The notes under the pieces: model-generated
Databases searched by the model: none
The model's input: only the letters and a program-made list of their open reading frames with translations
Told to the model about the DNA's origin: nothing
Shown here: positions 8,142 through 16,424 of the stretch, piece after piece
How the letters are laid out: every line of letters starts with the position of its first letter
How positions within the stretch are numbered: the first letter of the stretch is position 1
Position numbers and translations under genes: made by a program
From: Nostoc sp. LPT
Lineage (GTDB): Bacteria; Cyanobacteriota; Cyanobacteriia; Cyanobacteriales; Nostocaceae
Length of the DNA stretch: 64,000 nucleotides
Assembly: GCF_017115165.1 (NCBI RefSeq)
Contig: NZ_JABXKF010000177.1
Coordinates: forward strand, 1 to 64,000
Direction: 5' to 3'

Positions 8142-8844
8142 GCGGTAAAGTAGAGCGATCGCCACTAACTAAAAGCGCTTGTTGTTTTGCCAGTACTTGT
8201 TCGCGTAATAAGAGTAATTGTCTATCTCTAATGCCTTCTGCGATTAATCCCTCAACTGTTTTCATCAGATAATCAGCGCAGGAACCCAATTTTCCCGATG
8301 CGGTGGCAATGCTATTAACAGTAGTTGTGAATGGTATCTGATGAGCGTATCTGGGATGTTGGCGATTGGCAACAAAAGTGATCGCTGGAAATTCCTGCGT
8401 ACCGTCAAATACCTTTACCCAACGAGCAATGTAGACACCAGCTAACATCTCTCGTCGCCAAATCAGCAGTAATTCAGACGGGACATCAGCAGCAGCAATC
8501 CGATAAATAACGCCACGACAGCTACCACCGCGATCGAGTCCTAAGAGTAATCCCGGATTATCTGGAGTACCGCGACCGAGGATCATCCATGTACAGAAGC
8601 GCCGATGCCAACCATAAACGATCCCAGGACGGCGCTCGACGTATGTGATTAGAGGATTCCAAATCAGCGAACCGTAGGCAAATATCCAGATATCAGAATT
8701 TGGTGGCTGTTGTTGTAGTGTTTTATCGAGCGATCGCTGTAACTCATCTTCACTCAGGGTAGTTAACTTGATTCCAGAGTGTGATGCTTCTAATAGTCTC
8801 GTCTGTTTGTTTCCGGCTTCGAGGTCGCTACGATTGAGTGACAT
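8119..8844 (-). CDS. ChaC-type gamma-glutamylcyclotransferase
   Basis: This 241-residue enzyme is of the ChaC family, which splits gamma-glutamyl peptides, notably glutathione, into 5-oxoproline and the remaining peptide. The substrate loop WIFAYGSLIWNP (about 52-63) is diagnostic, and GWHRRFCTWM follows as in the family. The catalytic Glu is probably in RREMLAGVY. The C-terminal region has the family's HPRYAHQIPF. It has an N-terminal extension of about 45 residues. A 66-aa hypothetical gene starts just upstream. It could help turn over glutathione, abundant in cyanobacteria; this is inference. Confidence 0.9.
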   Translation of the reverse strand: MSLNRSDLEAGNKQTRLLEASHSGIKLTTLSEDELQRSLDKTLQQQPPNSDIWIFAYGSLIWNPLITYVERRPGIVYGWHRRFCTWMILGRGTPDNPGLLLGLDRGGSCRGVIYRIAAADVPSELLLIWRREMLAGVYIARWVKVFDGTQEFPAITFVANRQHPRYAHQIPFTTTVNSIATASGKLGSCADYLMKTVEGLIAEGIRDRQLLLLREQVLAKQQALLVSGDRSTLPPIYGQQP

Positions 8845-8852
8845 AATGCAGA

Positions 8853-9053
8853 TTATTTCTTTTTCTGTAAATCTTCAGTAATTCGCTGTAGACATAATAC
8901 AAGTTGCTTAAGAACTTGGGCGTTGCAGTCTCTATCCACAACTCCTTGCAAAAAACATTTCATGAATGCCACATTTTCCGCTGATGTGTGGGCTTGTTGA
9001 GTTCCAAAGCGGAGTTTGATGGCTAGTACCGCTGCGTAGAAGTCAAAAGTCAA
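8853..9053 (-). CDS. hypothetical 66-aa protein whose 5' end lies in a heptanucleotide repeat
   Basis: This small frame is 8 bp upstream of chaC on the same strand. The body (residues 8-66) looks helical and coding-like, ending in a basic KKK tail. The only upstream start is a TTG inside the AAAAGTC heptanucleotide repeat, and an in-frame stop lies directly before it. The natural 5' end may therefore have been replaced by the repeat. An internal Met at residue 30 is the first ATG. No domain is recognised. It may be a truncated gene. Confidence 0.4.
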   Translation of the reverse strand: MTFDFYAAVLAIKLRFGTQQAHTSAENVAFMKCFLQGVVDRDCNAQVLKQLVLCLQRITEDLQKKK

Positions 9054-9063
9054 AAGTCAAAAG
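9040..9063. repeat. heptanucleotide tandem repeat (AAAAGTC)n
   Basis: About three copies of AAAAGTC, a short tandemly repeated repetitive (STRR-type) sequence characteristic of Nostocales. The reverse complement, (TTTTGAC)n, occurs at 52283-52311. Confidence 0.85.
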
Positions 9064-9127
9064 AATTGTATTCCGGGCTTTTCCTTCATTTGGAATGGTA
9101 TGTTTATTTCCGCCACGATGTATAGCA

Positions 9128-9185
9128 AAGTGCTGAGTGCTGAGTGCTGTTAGCGGAAGCAGGGCGTTTAGCCCGTGCTGAGTAG
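9128..9185. repeat. heptanucleotide repeat (GTGCTGA)n with an inserted palindromic repeat
   Basis: AGTGCTGAGTGCTGAGTGCTG is followed by a GC-rich element (AGCGGAAGCAGGGCGTTTAG) and then another GTGCTGAG. This looks like a heptad repeat interrupted by a second repeat family. The rest of 9054-9461 holds no gene; it has another palindromic element at 9314-9343 (GCGATGTCTAC...GCTACGCCTACGC). Confidence 0.6.
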
Positions 9186-9461
9186 AAACCCAGTTAAATC
9201 AAGGCTTTTAGCAATCAACATTGTCCTAACCTATGTGGCTACGGCTATACCCCTCTTCTGTCACTCTCCGAAAACATTTGCCATTTCTGAATTCTAGAGC
9301 TTTTGTATAGCAAGCGATGTCTACGACGGGCTACGCCTACGCGCGATTCTTTTCTAAGAACAAATACAAGATCCATTTTTTTCTAATAGTATAGCTTGTA
9401 TTGATTGTCTCATGAGGCTTCTAGCGATCGCCCTCCCGGAAAGTGACAGAATAGGGATAAG

Positions 9462-10171
9462 ATGGAGTATGATGGCCCCGCCTTTCCCTTCGATCTGACG
9501 CGCACCACCAATATTGCAGATGTCGCGGATGCGATCAAAAAATTGCAGATGTCGCGGATGCGATCAAAAAATTGCAGATGTCGCGGATGCGATCAAAAAA
9601 TTGCAGATGTCGCGGATGCGATCAAAAAATTGCAGATGTCGCGGATGCGATCAAAAACGGTTTTGATGATATGTGGAACCCTGCTTTTTTGCATTACAGT
9701 CCCGATGCAGGTAGAATTTACCACGGGAAGTGGTCGGGTTTATCCTTTGCCCATGAAGTCGAGGAGACAGACGACCCCACGAACGATATGTTTCCTGTCC
9801 ATGAACGGATGCGCGTTCGATACACGGCACGCTCCCAAAGGTTTTGGTATGCACTGCGGTATTGCGACAAAGTGCTTTTTGTTCGTACAGGAATTAGCGA
9901 TCGCGGTGGTGCGATCAATTTAGTCAACAAGCTGCAAAAACAATGCCAGGGAAAGCCATTTCATCTCTTGCTTCTTTCTCTCCAAAGCGACGATGAGTTT
10001 TTAAACCTTCCAAATGTGCTGCATTACAATGTCGAGTTTAATCCCGATCGCATGTATGACGATTTGGAACACTGGATGTACTGCACAGAGGTGATGCAAG
10101 GAATTCTAGAATCCTTTGGTATGTCCAGTAAAAACCTCTTTTGGTGGACACCAAAAATACCGAAGGAGTGA
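9462..10171 (+). pseudogene. DUF1796-like (putative papain-like cysteine peptidase) gene, frame-broken by 29-bp repeats
   Basis: The frame from ATG 9462 (MEYDGPAFPFDLTRTTNIAD) enters five exact copies of a 29-bp unit and leaves in the wrong frame. The body after the repeats (NGFDDMWNPAFLHYSPDAGR to the stop at 10171) is in a different frame. If only one copy is kept, the two halves join perfectly into about 198 residues; the four extra copies add 116 bp, which is not a multiple of three. The joined protein resembles DUF1796, called a putative papain-like cysteine peptidase family, with FPFDLTRT, RMRVRYTARSQRFWYALRYC and VLFVRTGISDRGGA. The family's usual start is missing, so it may also be truncated at the N-terminus. 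Confidence 0.75.
9513..9657 (+). repeat. five exact 29-bp direct repeats inside the DUF1796-like gene
   Basis: The copies are 9513-9541, 9542-9570, 9571-9599, 9600-9628 and 9629-9657, all identical, beginning ATTGCAGATGTCGCGG and ending GCGATCAAAAA. The unit length is not divisible by three, so copy number sets the reading frame: one or four copies keep the downstream frame, five do not. Confidence 0.97.
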
Positions 10172-10184
10172 GAAATTAGATAGG

Positions 10185-10245
10185 AGCGATGCCTGCAGCG
10201 GGATACGCTTGCGCTCAAGCCCTCCGACTCACTGCTGGCTGGCGC
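10185..10245. repeat. dispersed GC-rich repeat
   Basis: GCGATGCCTGCAGCGGGATACGCTTGCGCTC and the following GCTGGCTGGCGC resemble the palindromic elements elsewhere in the window. It separates the DUF1796 remnant from the restriction-modification locus. Confidence 0.5.
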
Positions 10246-10334
10246 TTTCTGGTATCTCTTTCAGAAAATTTTAGTTATCCTTGAATATGCAATCTAAAAA
10301 AGATTGGCTCCGGTGATTAAAGCATTTTCATCCT

Positions 10335-10580
10335 ATGACAGACTCCGGATCAAATGATGATAGCCCGGAATTACTTTCTGTAGCTCAAACTGCCAAGCTA
10401 CTTGATGTAACTCGTCAGCGAATTCATGACCTAATTAAGAATGGTCAGATTATAGCTCGCAAACTTGGACGTTACTATTACATAGAAGCTGCTGAGGTAC
10501 AGAGGTATAAGAATCAACCTCCTGGAAAACCCTATCAGCCACGCAGTACAAACTCTCAAGAAAGCTCTATTGACTATTGA
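10335..10580 (+). CDS. excisionase-type helix-turn-helix protein
   Basis: This is an 81-residue protein with a MerR/excisionase-like winged helix (HTH_17): LLSVAQTAKLLDVTRQRIHD (about 14-33), then LIKNGQIIARKLGRYYYIEAAEV, the usual sequence of recognition helix and wing. The C-terminal tail is Pro- and Ser-rich and probably disordered. It ends 50 bp before the preferred ATG of the methyltransferase gene, and its stop overlaps a possible upstream TTG start of that gene. By position it could control the restriction-modification genes as a C-protein analogue; that role is inferred, not shown. Confidence 0.85.
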   Translation: MTDSGSNDDSPELLSVAQTAKLLDVTRQRIHDLIKNGQIIARKLGRYYYIEAAEVQRYKNQPPGKPYQPRSTNSQESSIDY

Positions 10581-10630
10581 CAACAGAGTTTCTATACTCA
10601 AAGTATACTAATGTACTAAAGGTTAAGTCA

Positions 10631-11617
10631 ATGCTCCCGTTTCAAGCGATCACACCTGATGTTGCAACTCAACAAGGGCTGCAGCAGGTTTACATCAGTG
10701 AGCATGGCATACTCTACCAAGGAGACTGCCTTAAACTTCTATCAGCTTTGCCTAATGAGTCAGTGGATCTAGTATTTGCTGACCCACCTTTTAATCTCGG
10801 TAAAGAATATGGCGAAGGTATAAGCGATCAGATGGAGGCAGAGCAGTATTTAAGCTGGTCGCAACAGTGGCTTGATGAAAGCATTCGCATACTTAAACCA
10901 GGTAGCAGCTTATTTATTTTCAACCTGCCCAAATGGTGTATAGAGTACGGCGCATACCTCAATCGTAAAGGAATGTGGTTTCGGCATTGGATTGCTTGCA
11001 GAATGCCAAAGGCTTTTCCTAGAGGTAAAAAAATGTCTCCGGCTCACTACGGACTGATATATTATACAAAAGGGGAGCCAGCCGTTTTCAACAAAATCTA
11101 CACACCGATTCAACTCTGTCGGCACTGTGGCAAAGAGATTCGTGATTATGGTGGGCATAGAAAAAGCCTCAATGAAAAAGGTATCAACTTAATGGATGTC
11201 TGGGATATGCCAGAAGATGTTTGGGAGGATGCCCCTGAAGCATCCACTACTGAAGTTTTATGGACGTTAACTGAGGAGATGTGGACTGATATTCCACCTG
11301 TTCGCCATCGTCGGCACAAAAAACGAGTTTCTAATGAACTGGCTCCCATTATGCTGGAGCGGATTATCGCAATGGCATCTGATCCAGGGCAGATTGTGGT
11401 TGATCCTTTTGGGGGTTCTGGTACTACATTTTATGCAGCAGAAAAACTACACCGTTATTGGATTGGTTCAGAAATTGGAGATACAGAGCCAGCAGTAGAA
11501 CGCTTGACTGACTTGGCTAATGGAATTGTAGAGCAATGGGAATCGGCAAGGGGAAGCAAGAAATTGAAACAGGGCAAAACAACTGCATTACAACTGCCTA
11601 TTCCTTACTCTACATAG
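10631..11617 (+). CDS. type II DNA methyltransferase, beta class (N4-cytosine or N6-adenine)
   Basis: The protein has 328 residues from the ATG at 10631, which follows AAGGT at good spacing; a TTG at 10577 would add 18 residues. Catalytic motif IV is LVFADPPFNLGK near the N-terminus. SAM-binding motif I, VVDPFGGSGTTFYAAEKL, is near the C-terminus, the order of the beta class. Between them lies the target recognition region with a CRHC pair that could bind metal, and an acidic stretch (WDMPEDVWEDAPEAST). The target sequence cannot be told. The convergent gene at 11636 looks like its partner endonuclease. Confidence 0.92.
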   Translation: MLPFQAITPDVATQQGLQQVYISEHGILYQGDCLKLLSALPNESVDLVFADPPFNLGKEYGEGISDQMEAEQYLSWSQQWLDESIRILKPGSSLFIFNLPKWCIEYGAYLNRKGMWFRHWIACRMPKAFPRGKKMSPAHYGLIYYTKGEPAVFNKIYTPIQLCRHCGKEIRDYGGHRKSLNEKGINLMDVWDMPEDVWEDAPEASTTEVLWTLTEEMWTDIPPVRHRRHKKRVSNELAPIMLERIIAMASDPGQIVVDPFGGSGTTFYAAEKLHRYWIGSEIGDTEPAVERLTDLANGIVEQWESARGSKKLKQGKTTALQLPIPYST

Positions 11618-11635
11618 CTATTCATGCAAAAAAAT

Positions 11636-12229
11636 TTAGACTAATGCACGACCATCTGTTCCTTTGGTAATCTTTGGTACATTGTTATCTAAAAGATCAT
11701 GTTCAATCACGAAGATTGCAAGAAAACCTTCTTCAATGCGAACTGCCCGCCAAACATCAAAGTATGGCTCTAGCTCTTCATAATTGCCAATCCGATCAGT
11801 TAGATAAGGGTAGAGTTTTCTACTAGGGAGTACCAAGACAGCGCCTAAAAAGACACTCCGTAGTAATCCAAGACTTAGTTTATTCATTGCTCGATGGCTT
11901 GAAGAGATATTGCCCGTTTCCCACTCAAGCGCAAAAAGATAGTTGTCAATGATCTTTGTTGCATCTATTTTTCCTGGCGAGCGAGTTGCATAATTAATTG
12001 AAGTTTCGAGACTCCAGCCAAATTTATCTCTCAATGCAATCATGCAAGCATCTTTAATTGGCTTAACACCGTTACCGTGCTTTGTTGGATTAATTGTAAA
12101 ACTGGATGCACCAGGAGGATAAACGATCAAAGAGATAGCATCACGAATTTCAGATCGAATGATATACCAATCGTTTGATTCTTCAAAATTCCCAATACTG
12201 ATCAAAGAAACTTCTTGAACAATTTTCAT
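11636..12229 (-). CDS. probable type II restriction endonuclease (PD-(D/E)XK, BglII/BamHI-like)
   Basis: The protein has 197 residues. The core GKIDATKIIDNYLFALEWE followed by TGNISSSHRAMNKL has the layout of the BamHI/BglII group active site, in which an Asp is followed by E-x-E/K-type acidic residues on the next strand and a helix with S/T-x-H-R. The gene is convergent with the methyltransferase gene and 18 bp from it, the typical arrangement of a type II system. The N-terminus has no recognisable motif. The call rests on context plus this motif and not on a confirmed match. Cleavage specificity is unknown. Confidence 0.7.
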   Translation of the reverse strand: MKIVQEVSLISIGNFEESNDWYIIRSEIRDAISLIVYPPGASSFTINPTKHGNGVKPIKDACMIALRDKFGWSLETSINYATRSPGKIDATKIIDNYLFALEWETGNISSSHRAMNKLSLGLLRSVFLGAVLVLPSRKLYPYLTDRIGNYEELEPYFDVWRAVRIEEGFLAIFVIEHDLLDNNVPKITKGTDGRALV

Positions 12230-12254
12230 ACTAACTACTTATATCATGTCCCAA

Positions 12255-12330
12255 CCTAACTTCAAAAATGCTCGTAGTCAGGACTGAAGTCCTTTTAAAA
12301 TTCGCGTAGCGTCTCGTAGAGAGGACTAAA
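12255..12330. repeat. dispersed palindromic repeats
   Basis: GTAGTCAGGACTGAAGTCCT (an AGGACT...AGTCCT hairpin) is followed by GCGTAGCGTCTCGTAGAGAG. The second motif recurs at 60718-60738 and 61674-61694. Confidence 0.6.
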
Positions 12331-12396
12331 CTCCCCTCACAGGATATCCCAAAAGGATAAGAAAGCAGTAAGTTGAAGTTTAATTGGTGTCATTCC

Positions 12397-13875
12397 TCAA
12401 TAGCCTAATGGATGACGGAAATCACCAACCGCTTTGTCAAGTTCTTGAGCGATCGCTAGCAACTCCATCTCGCGCCATCGCTTACCAATAATTTGGATTC
12501 CAATTGGTAAGCCATTGTGAGTTTGCCCAATCGGAATCACCACCGCAGGATGACCACTGAGATTAAATGGCATAGTGTAAGCTCCGTTTGCCACTGCATG
12601 AGGATAGGATTTGCCGTCTATATCAATAGCGCTCCAAGCCGGACAATGGGTAAATGCAGGAGTTGCTGTCACAGGAGTGAGCCATACATCCCACGCTTCT
12701 AAAGCTTCATCGATTTGGGCAATGAAGCGATCGCGCTCGGTGAGTGTCTCGAAATATCCTCTTAAGCTGGGATTCAAAATTTCTGGCAGAAAGCTGCTGA
12801 AATTCCCCAGTTTTCGCAATTTTTTGTCACCTTGAGTTGCTGTGCGAAAAAGTAACTCTAAGCTGCGTAGCACATTATAGCGATCCTTGGGTTGGGCGTA
12901 GTTGTTGATATATGCTTCCATCCGCCCGCAGAGGTTCCACACTGTCGATAAATCAAAATCTTTGGGAAGCCAGCGTTCAACATAACTACCTGCTTGAGCA
13001 AGTTTTTGCACCACTGTCTGTACTGCCGCTCGAATTTCCGCAGCAACGGGAACCTCTACCCATTGATCAATCCAAGCAATTTTAAGATCCTGCAAAGACT
13101 TGCCTGATGGAGTATCAAGGGGAATCGGTGGCACATCTGGACGACGCAGATCCGCACCAGCGATCAGCGAGAAACAAAGGCGAATATCTTCGAGTGATCG
13201 CCCAAAACAGCCAATAGTCAACATTTGTCGCAAGCATAGCGGCATTCCCGGTACTTCAGGGATACTTCCGGCGGTGGAAATACGGCGATCTGTTGGCTTT
13301 AAACCATACACACCAGAGAAAGTTGCAGGCTGGCGCACGGAACCTGCAATATCGTTACCTATATCTAATGGTGAAAGTCCGGCTGCAACAGCAGCAGCAC
13401 TACCTCCAGAACTGCCACCTGCTGTATACTCAAGATTCCAGGGATTATTTACCCGTGGAAACAGAGAATTTGTACTTTGATAATCACCAGCCAGTTCTGC
13501 CATGTTGGTTTTTCCCAGGATAACGGCTCCTGCTGTCCGCAGCCTGGCAACAACGGTGGCATCCTGTTGAGGAATGTAGTCTTTGAGAGGAATGTAACCC
13601 GCTGTGGTACGGAGTCCTACTGTTTCAAAAATATCTTTAATCGTCACAGGGACACCGTGCAGAGCGCCCCAGTTTTCTCCTCTAGCTAGGGCTTCATCTG
13701 CAAGCTTTGCTCTGGTACGAGCATTGTCTTCGTCTAACGTGCAAATCGCATTCAGCTTTGAGTTGTGTTTATAAATCTGCGCCAGGTAAGCATCGAACAC
13801 TTCGACAGCAGAGACTTGGCGATCGCGAATCATCTGAGCAAGTTGATGAGCGGGTAGAAAAACTAAGTCACTCAT
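12397..13875 (-). CDS. amidase of the amidase-signature family
   Basis: This is a 492-residue hydrolase with the Ser-cisSer-Lys triad of the amidase signature family. The Lys lies in GVPVTIKDIFETVG (about 70-83), the Gly/Ser-rich signature is AGGSSGGSAAAVAAGLSPLD (about 150-170), and the nucleophile region is GNDIAGSVRQPATFSGVYGLKPT. The C-terminal region VVIPIGQTHNGLPIGIQIIG is typical. No adjacent gatB or gatC and no allophanate module is present, so it is likelier a stand-alone amidase than GatA. The substrate is unknown. It is monocistronic, and a transposase fragment lies just upstream. Confidence 0.93.
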   Translation of the reverse strand: MSDLVFLPAHQLAQMIRDRQVSAVEVFDAYLAQIYKHNSKLNAICTLDEDNARTRAKLADEALARGENWGALHGVPVTIKDIFETVGLRTTAGYIPLKDYIPQQDATVVARLRTAGAVILGKTNMAELAGDYQSTNSLFPRVNNPWNLEYTAGGSSGGSAAAVAAGLSPLDIGNDIAGSVRQPATFSGVYGLKPTDRRISTAGSIPEVPGMPLCLRQMLTIGCFGRSLEDIRLCFSLIAGADLRRPDVPPIPLDTPSGKSLQDLKIAWIDQWVEVPVAAEIRAAVQTVVQKLAQAGSYVERWLPKDFDLSTVWNLCGRMEAYINNYAQPKDRYNVLRSLELLFRTATQGDKKLRKLGNFSSFLPEILNPSLRGYFETLTERDRFIAQIDEALEAWDVWLTPVTATPAFTHCPAWSAIDIDGKSYPHAVANGAYTMPFNLSGHPAVVIPIGQTHNGLPIGIQIIGKRWREMELLAIAQELDKAVGDFRHPLGY

Positions 13876-13919
13876 AGGTTGATTTCACGTCATTTGTCAG
13901 ATTCTAAGTTTCGATCGAG

Positions 13920-14160
13920 TTAATTATATTTACTTAAGTTTAAGGGGTTACAATCTTCGAGTTGCCTGAGTTGCGTAGCTTGCCGCCGTAGGCATCGCAC
14001 AACTGAATGGATTTTTTGCCAGATGCCTTTGCGCTGCCAACGTTGAAAATACGAGTATACAGTAAGACAAGCAGGTAAATCATCAGGCATCATTCGCCAT
14101 GAACAGCCAGCACGCAAGATGTAAAAAATCGCATTTACCACTTTCCGCATATCGATATTG
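13920..14160 (-). pseudogene. truncated IS5-family (DUF4096) transposase fragment
   Basis: About 76 residues match the N-terminal part of IS5-type transposases: MRKVVNAIFYILRAGCSWRM followed by LTVYSYFQRWQRKGIWQKIH. The usual first 40 residues (LTD-x-QW-x-LIEPLLP) and the whole DDE catalytic domain are missing. The 3' part runs into a palindromic repeat (GCGTAGCTTGCCGCCGTAGG, 13973-13999). No terminal inverted repeats were identified. It sits 9 bp from the end of the kinase-TPR gene, so an old insertion and deletion happened there. Confidence 0.85.
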
Positions 14161-14169
14161 AGTGGTAGC

Positions 14170-16233
14170 TCAGTTTTTTTCTATTTTCCCAGATTTCGGG
14201 CGAGTAGTTGGCGCTGGCGCTGACTTATTTTGCAGAATTGCAATTTCTTGCCGTGCATCTTGATAACTATCTTGTTCCCCTTGCTGTTGGAATAGTTTTG
14301 CAGCTTTTTTGAAATCTGCGATCGCACCCCGTTTATTTTTCTGCTTGGTGCGAATCACACCCCGATTATAATAGGCTAAGGCATTGTTAGGATTAATTGC
14401 GATCGCTCGTGAATAATCTTGATTTGCAGCTTTTTTATTTCCCAGTTCAAGATAAGCGTTACCACGGTTGTTGTAAGCTGCTATATTATTTGTATCTAGT
14501 TTCAGGGCTGCGGTATAATCTTCAATAGCGCCTTTATAATCTCCAAAAGAAAAGCGGTGAATACCTCTGTGAATATAAGCTGCAATAAATTTAGGATCGA
14601 TCTGTAAAATAGTGTTGTAATCTTCAGTAGCTTCTACTTGATTCCCCAGATCGCTGTAAATATCACCACGATTCAGATAAGCTTCTATGTATTTGGGACT
14701 GATATTGATTGCATCTGTATAATCTTTAATTGCTTCATATTTTTGTTTATTAATAGATTGAGTTAAACCCCTTTGATAATAAGCTTTGGCATCGCTAGGA
14801 TTAATCTTAATTACTTTATCAAAATCTTGGATTGCTTCAAGTCTTTGTTTGAGGCGGCGGTGGAGAATACCTCGTTGCAAGTAGGCTTCAGTATACTGAG
14901 GTTTGAGAGTGATCGCTTTGCTAAAATCTTCAATCGCACTTTTATTATCCTTCAATTGAGCACGAGCTAATCCTCGTCCATAGTAAGGGTATGCATCTTT
15001 AGAATTTAACTTTATTGCTTGAGTATAATCTGCGATCGCATCTTTATACTTGCCTAATTCCGAAAAAGCAAATCCTCGGTCAAAATAGGCATTAGCATCT
15101 TGAGGATTCAGTAAAATAGCTTGGCTAGAATCTGCTTGTGCTTGCTCGTAATCTCCTAATCGATAATAAGCATCACCTCGCCGATTATAAGCTAAAGCGT
15201 TTTGCGGCTCTAATTCAATAATGTGATTGAAATCTTCAACTGCTCCTTCATAGTTTCCTGACTCATATTTATTTACTCCCTCTTGGTATAATGTCTGTTG
15301 GGCATCACTTACAAGTTTTGGCGATCTCAATTGCCACGCTGCAACACTAAGGGTAATACAGCCAGCTATCCCCGCTAGAACTAGTAATAATTTTTTCTGA
15401 TGCTGTTTTTGTCGATTGTCATCAACATTTATTAACTTTTTCAAGTCGTCTAAAACTTCGGTTGCATACTGGTAGCGCTTACGATAGTCAAAACGCACCA
15501 TTTTATTAATAATTTTTGCTAATTTTCTGTTAACTTTTAGATTTTTATCGTGCCAAAGTATTTCACCCGTCAGCTTATTTTTCTGACTTCGCAAATTAGA
15601 TATTTCCTTTGTAGGTAAACCTTTTAGTGCTGCGATCGCAACCATACCTAAAGCATATATATCACTGTTGTACTTGAGGTTGCCGTTAATTTGTTCTATA
15701 GGCATATACTCGGAATTGTCAACAGTATTATCGATCGCTTCATTAAAAGTACCCAAATTAACCAAAACTAACTTTTTATCTGATTCCCGACGAATAATAT
15801 TTGCTGGTTTAAGATCCCGATGAATTACGCCATAGCTATGTACAACCACTAAAGTTTCTAATATCTCTGACAAAAGACTAATTACTTGGTCTTCCTTGAG
15901 AAGCTTTCCCTGAATAATTTCGTCAGTTAAAGAATTACCAGGTATAAATTCTTGAACTAGATAAAATTCTTCATTTTCTTCAAAAGAAGCAATGAGCTTT
16001 TGAATTTTATCCTGTTCTTGTCCGAGTTTTTCTAAAGTTGCCGCCTTACTGGCAAACAAGCGGCGTAGGATTGTTAAAGATTGAGGATTGCTATTAGGAA
16101 TAAATAACTGCTTTACTATAAATTCTTTACCATTAAGACTAACATCTTCAACTAGATAGGTTTTCTCTTTTTCCCCATCATTGAGAACTTTTAGTATTTG
16201 ATAATGTCCATCTAGTAAATGACTATTCATCAA
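14170..16233 (-). CDS. TPR protein with a degenerate Ser/Thr kinase domain
   Basis: The protein has 687 residues. Residues 10-270 are a Hanks-type kinase fold with Lys41 (FIVKQL), the catalytic loop HRDLKPANI (138-146) and a recognisable C-lobe. The Gly-rich loop is replaced by NDGEKE, and the Mg-binding DFG is NLG at 159-161. It is therefore probably a pseudokinase or an atypical kinase. A basic stretch and one transmembrane segment (about 284-303, LLLVLAGIAGCITLSVAAW) follow, then about ten TPR units to residue 660. Topology predicts a cytoplasmic kinase-like domain and a TPR domain across the membrane. Cyanobacteria have many active kinase-TPR relatives; loss of DFG is the odd point. Confidence 0.9.
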   Translation of the reverse strand: MMNSHLLDGHYQILKVLNDGEKEKTYLVEDVSLNGKEFIVKQLFIPNSNPQSLTILRRLFASKAATLEKLGQEQDKIQKLIASFEENEEFYLVQEFIPGNSLTDEIIQGKLLKEDQVISLLSEILETLVVVHSYGVIHRDLKPANIIRRESDKKLVLVNLGTFNEAIDNTVDNSEYMPIEQINGNLKYNSDIYALGMVAIAALKGLPTKEISNLRSQKNKLTGEILWHDKNLKVNRKLAKIINKMVRFDYRKRYQYATEVLDDLKKLINVDDNRQKQHQKKLLLVLAGIAGCITLSVAAWQLRSPKLVSDAQQTLYQEGVNKYESGNYEGAVEDFNHIIELEPQNALAYNRRGDAYYRLGDYEQAQADSSQAILLNPQDANAYFDRGFAFSELGKYKDAIADYTQAIKLNSKDAYPYYGRGLARAQLKDNKSAIEDFSKAITLKPQYTEAYLQRGILHRRLKQRLEAIQDFDKVIKINPSDAKAYYQRGLTQSINKQKYEAIKDYTDAINISPKYIEAYLNRGDIYSDLGNQVEATEDYNTILQIDPKFIAAYIHRGIHRFSFGDYKGAIEDYTAALKLDTNNIAAYNNRGNAYLELGNKKAANQDYSRAIAINPNNALAYYNRGVIRTKQKNKRGAIADFKKAAKLFQQQGEQDSYQDARQEIAILQNKSAPAPTTRPKSGKIEKN

Positions 16234-16424
16234 TATAAATTATAGTCTGATAAATTGTTCGATTATAGCTTACGTGTTATTACTACTGATTTTAAAATAT
16301 AAATATTTATTTATTAAGCAACTTCAAATGAGATCGAGGCGTGGGCTGCTACTGCGTGTATATTGCAAAGTCCCTCTCCCAAGCTTGGGAGAGGGATTTA
16401 GGGTGAGGGCTTTTGATTCAGGTT

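Noticed and set aside
9513-9657. CRISPR or iteron origin at the 29-bp repeats
   Set aside because: The copies are directly adjacent with no spacers, lie inside a coding frame, and there is no replication gene nearby.
10577-10630. TTG start overlapping the HTH gene stop for the methyltransferase
   Set aside because: Possible coupling, but the ATG at 10631 has a better ribosome site and the extra residues look non-conserved.
12397-13875. GatA subunit of the tRNA amidotransferase
   Set aside because: The length and signature fit any amidase-signature enzyme, and no gatB or gatC is nearby; the N-terminal and C-terminal parts do not look like GatA.
13920-14160. Intact insertion sequence
   Set aside because: Only an N-terminal transposase fragment remains; the catalytic domain and terminal inverted repeats are missing.
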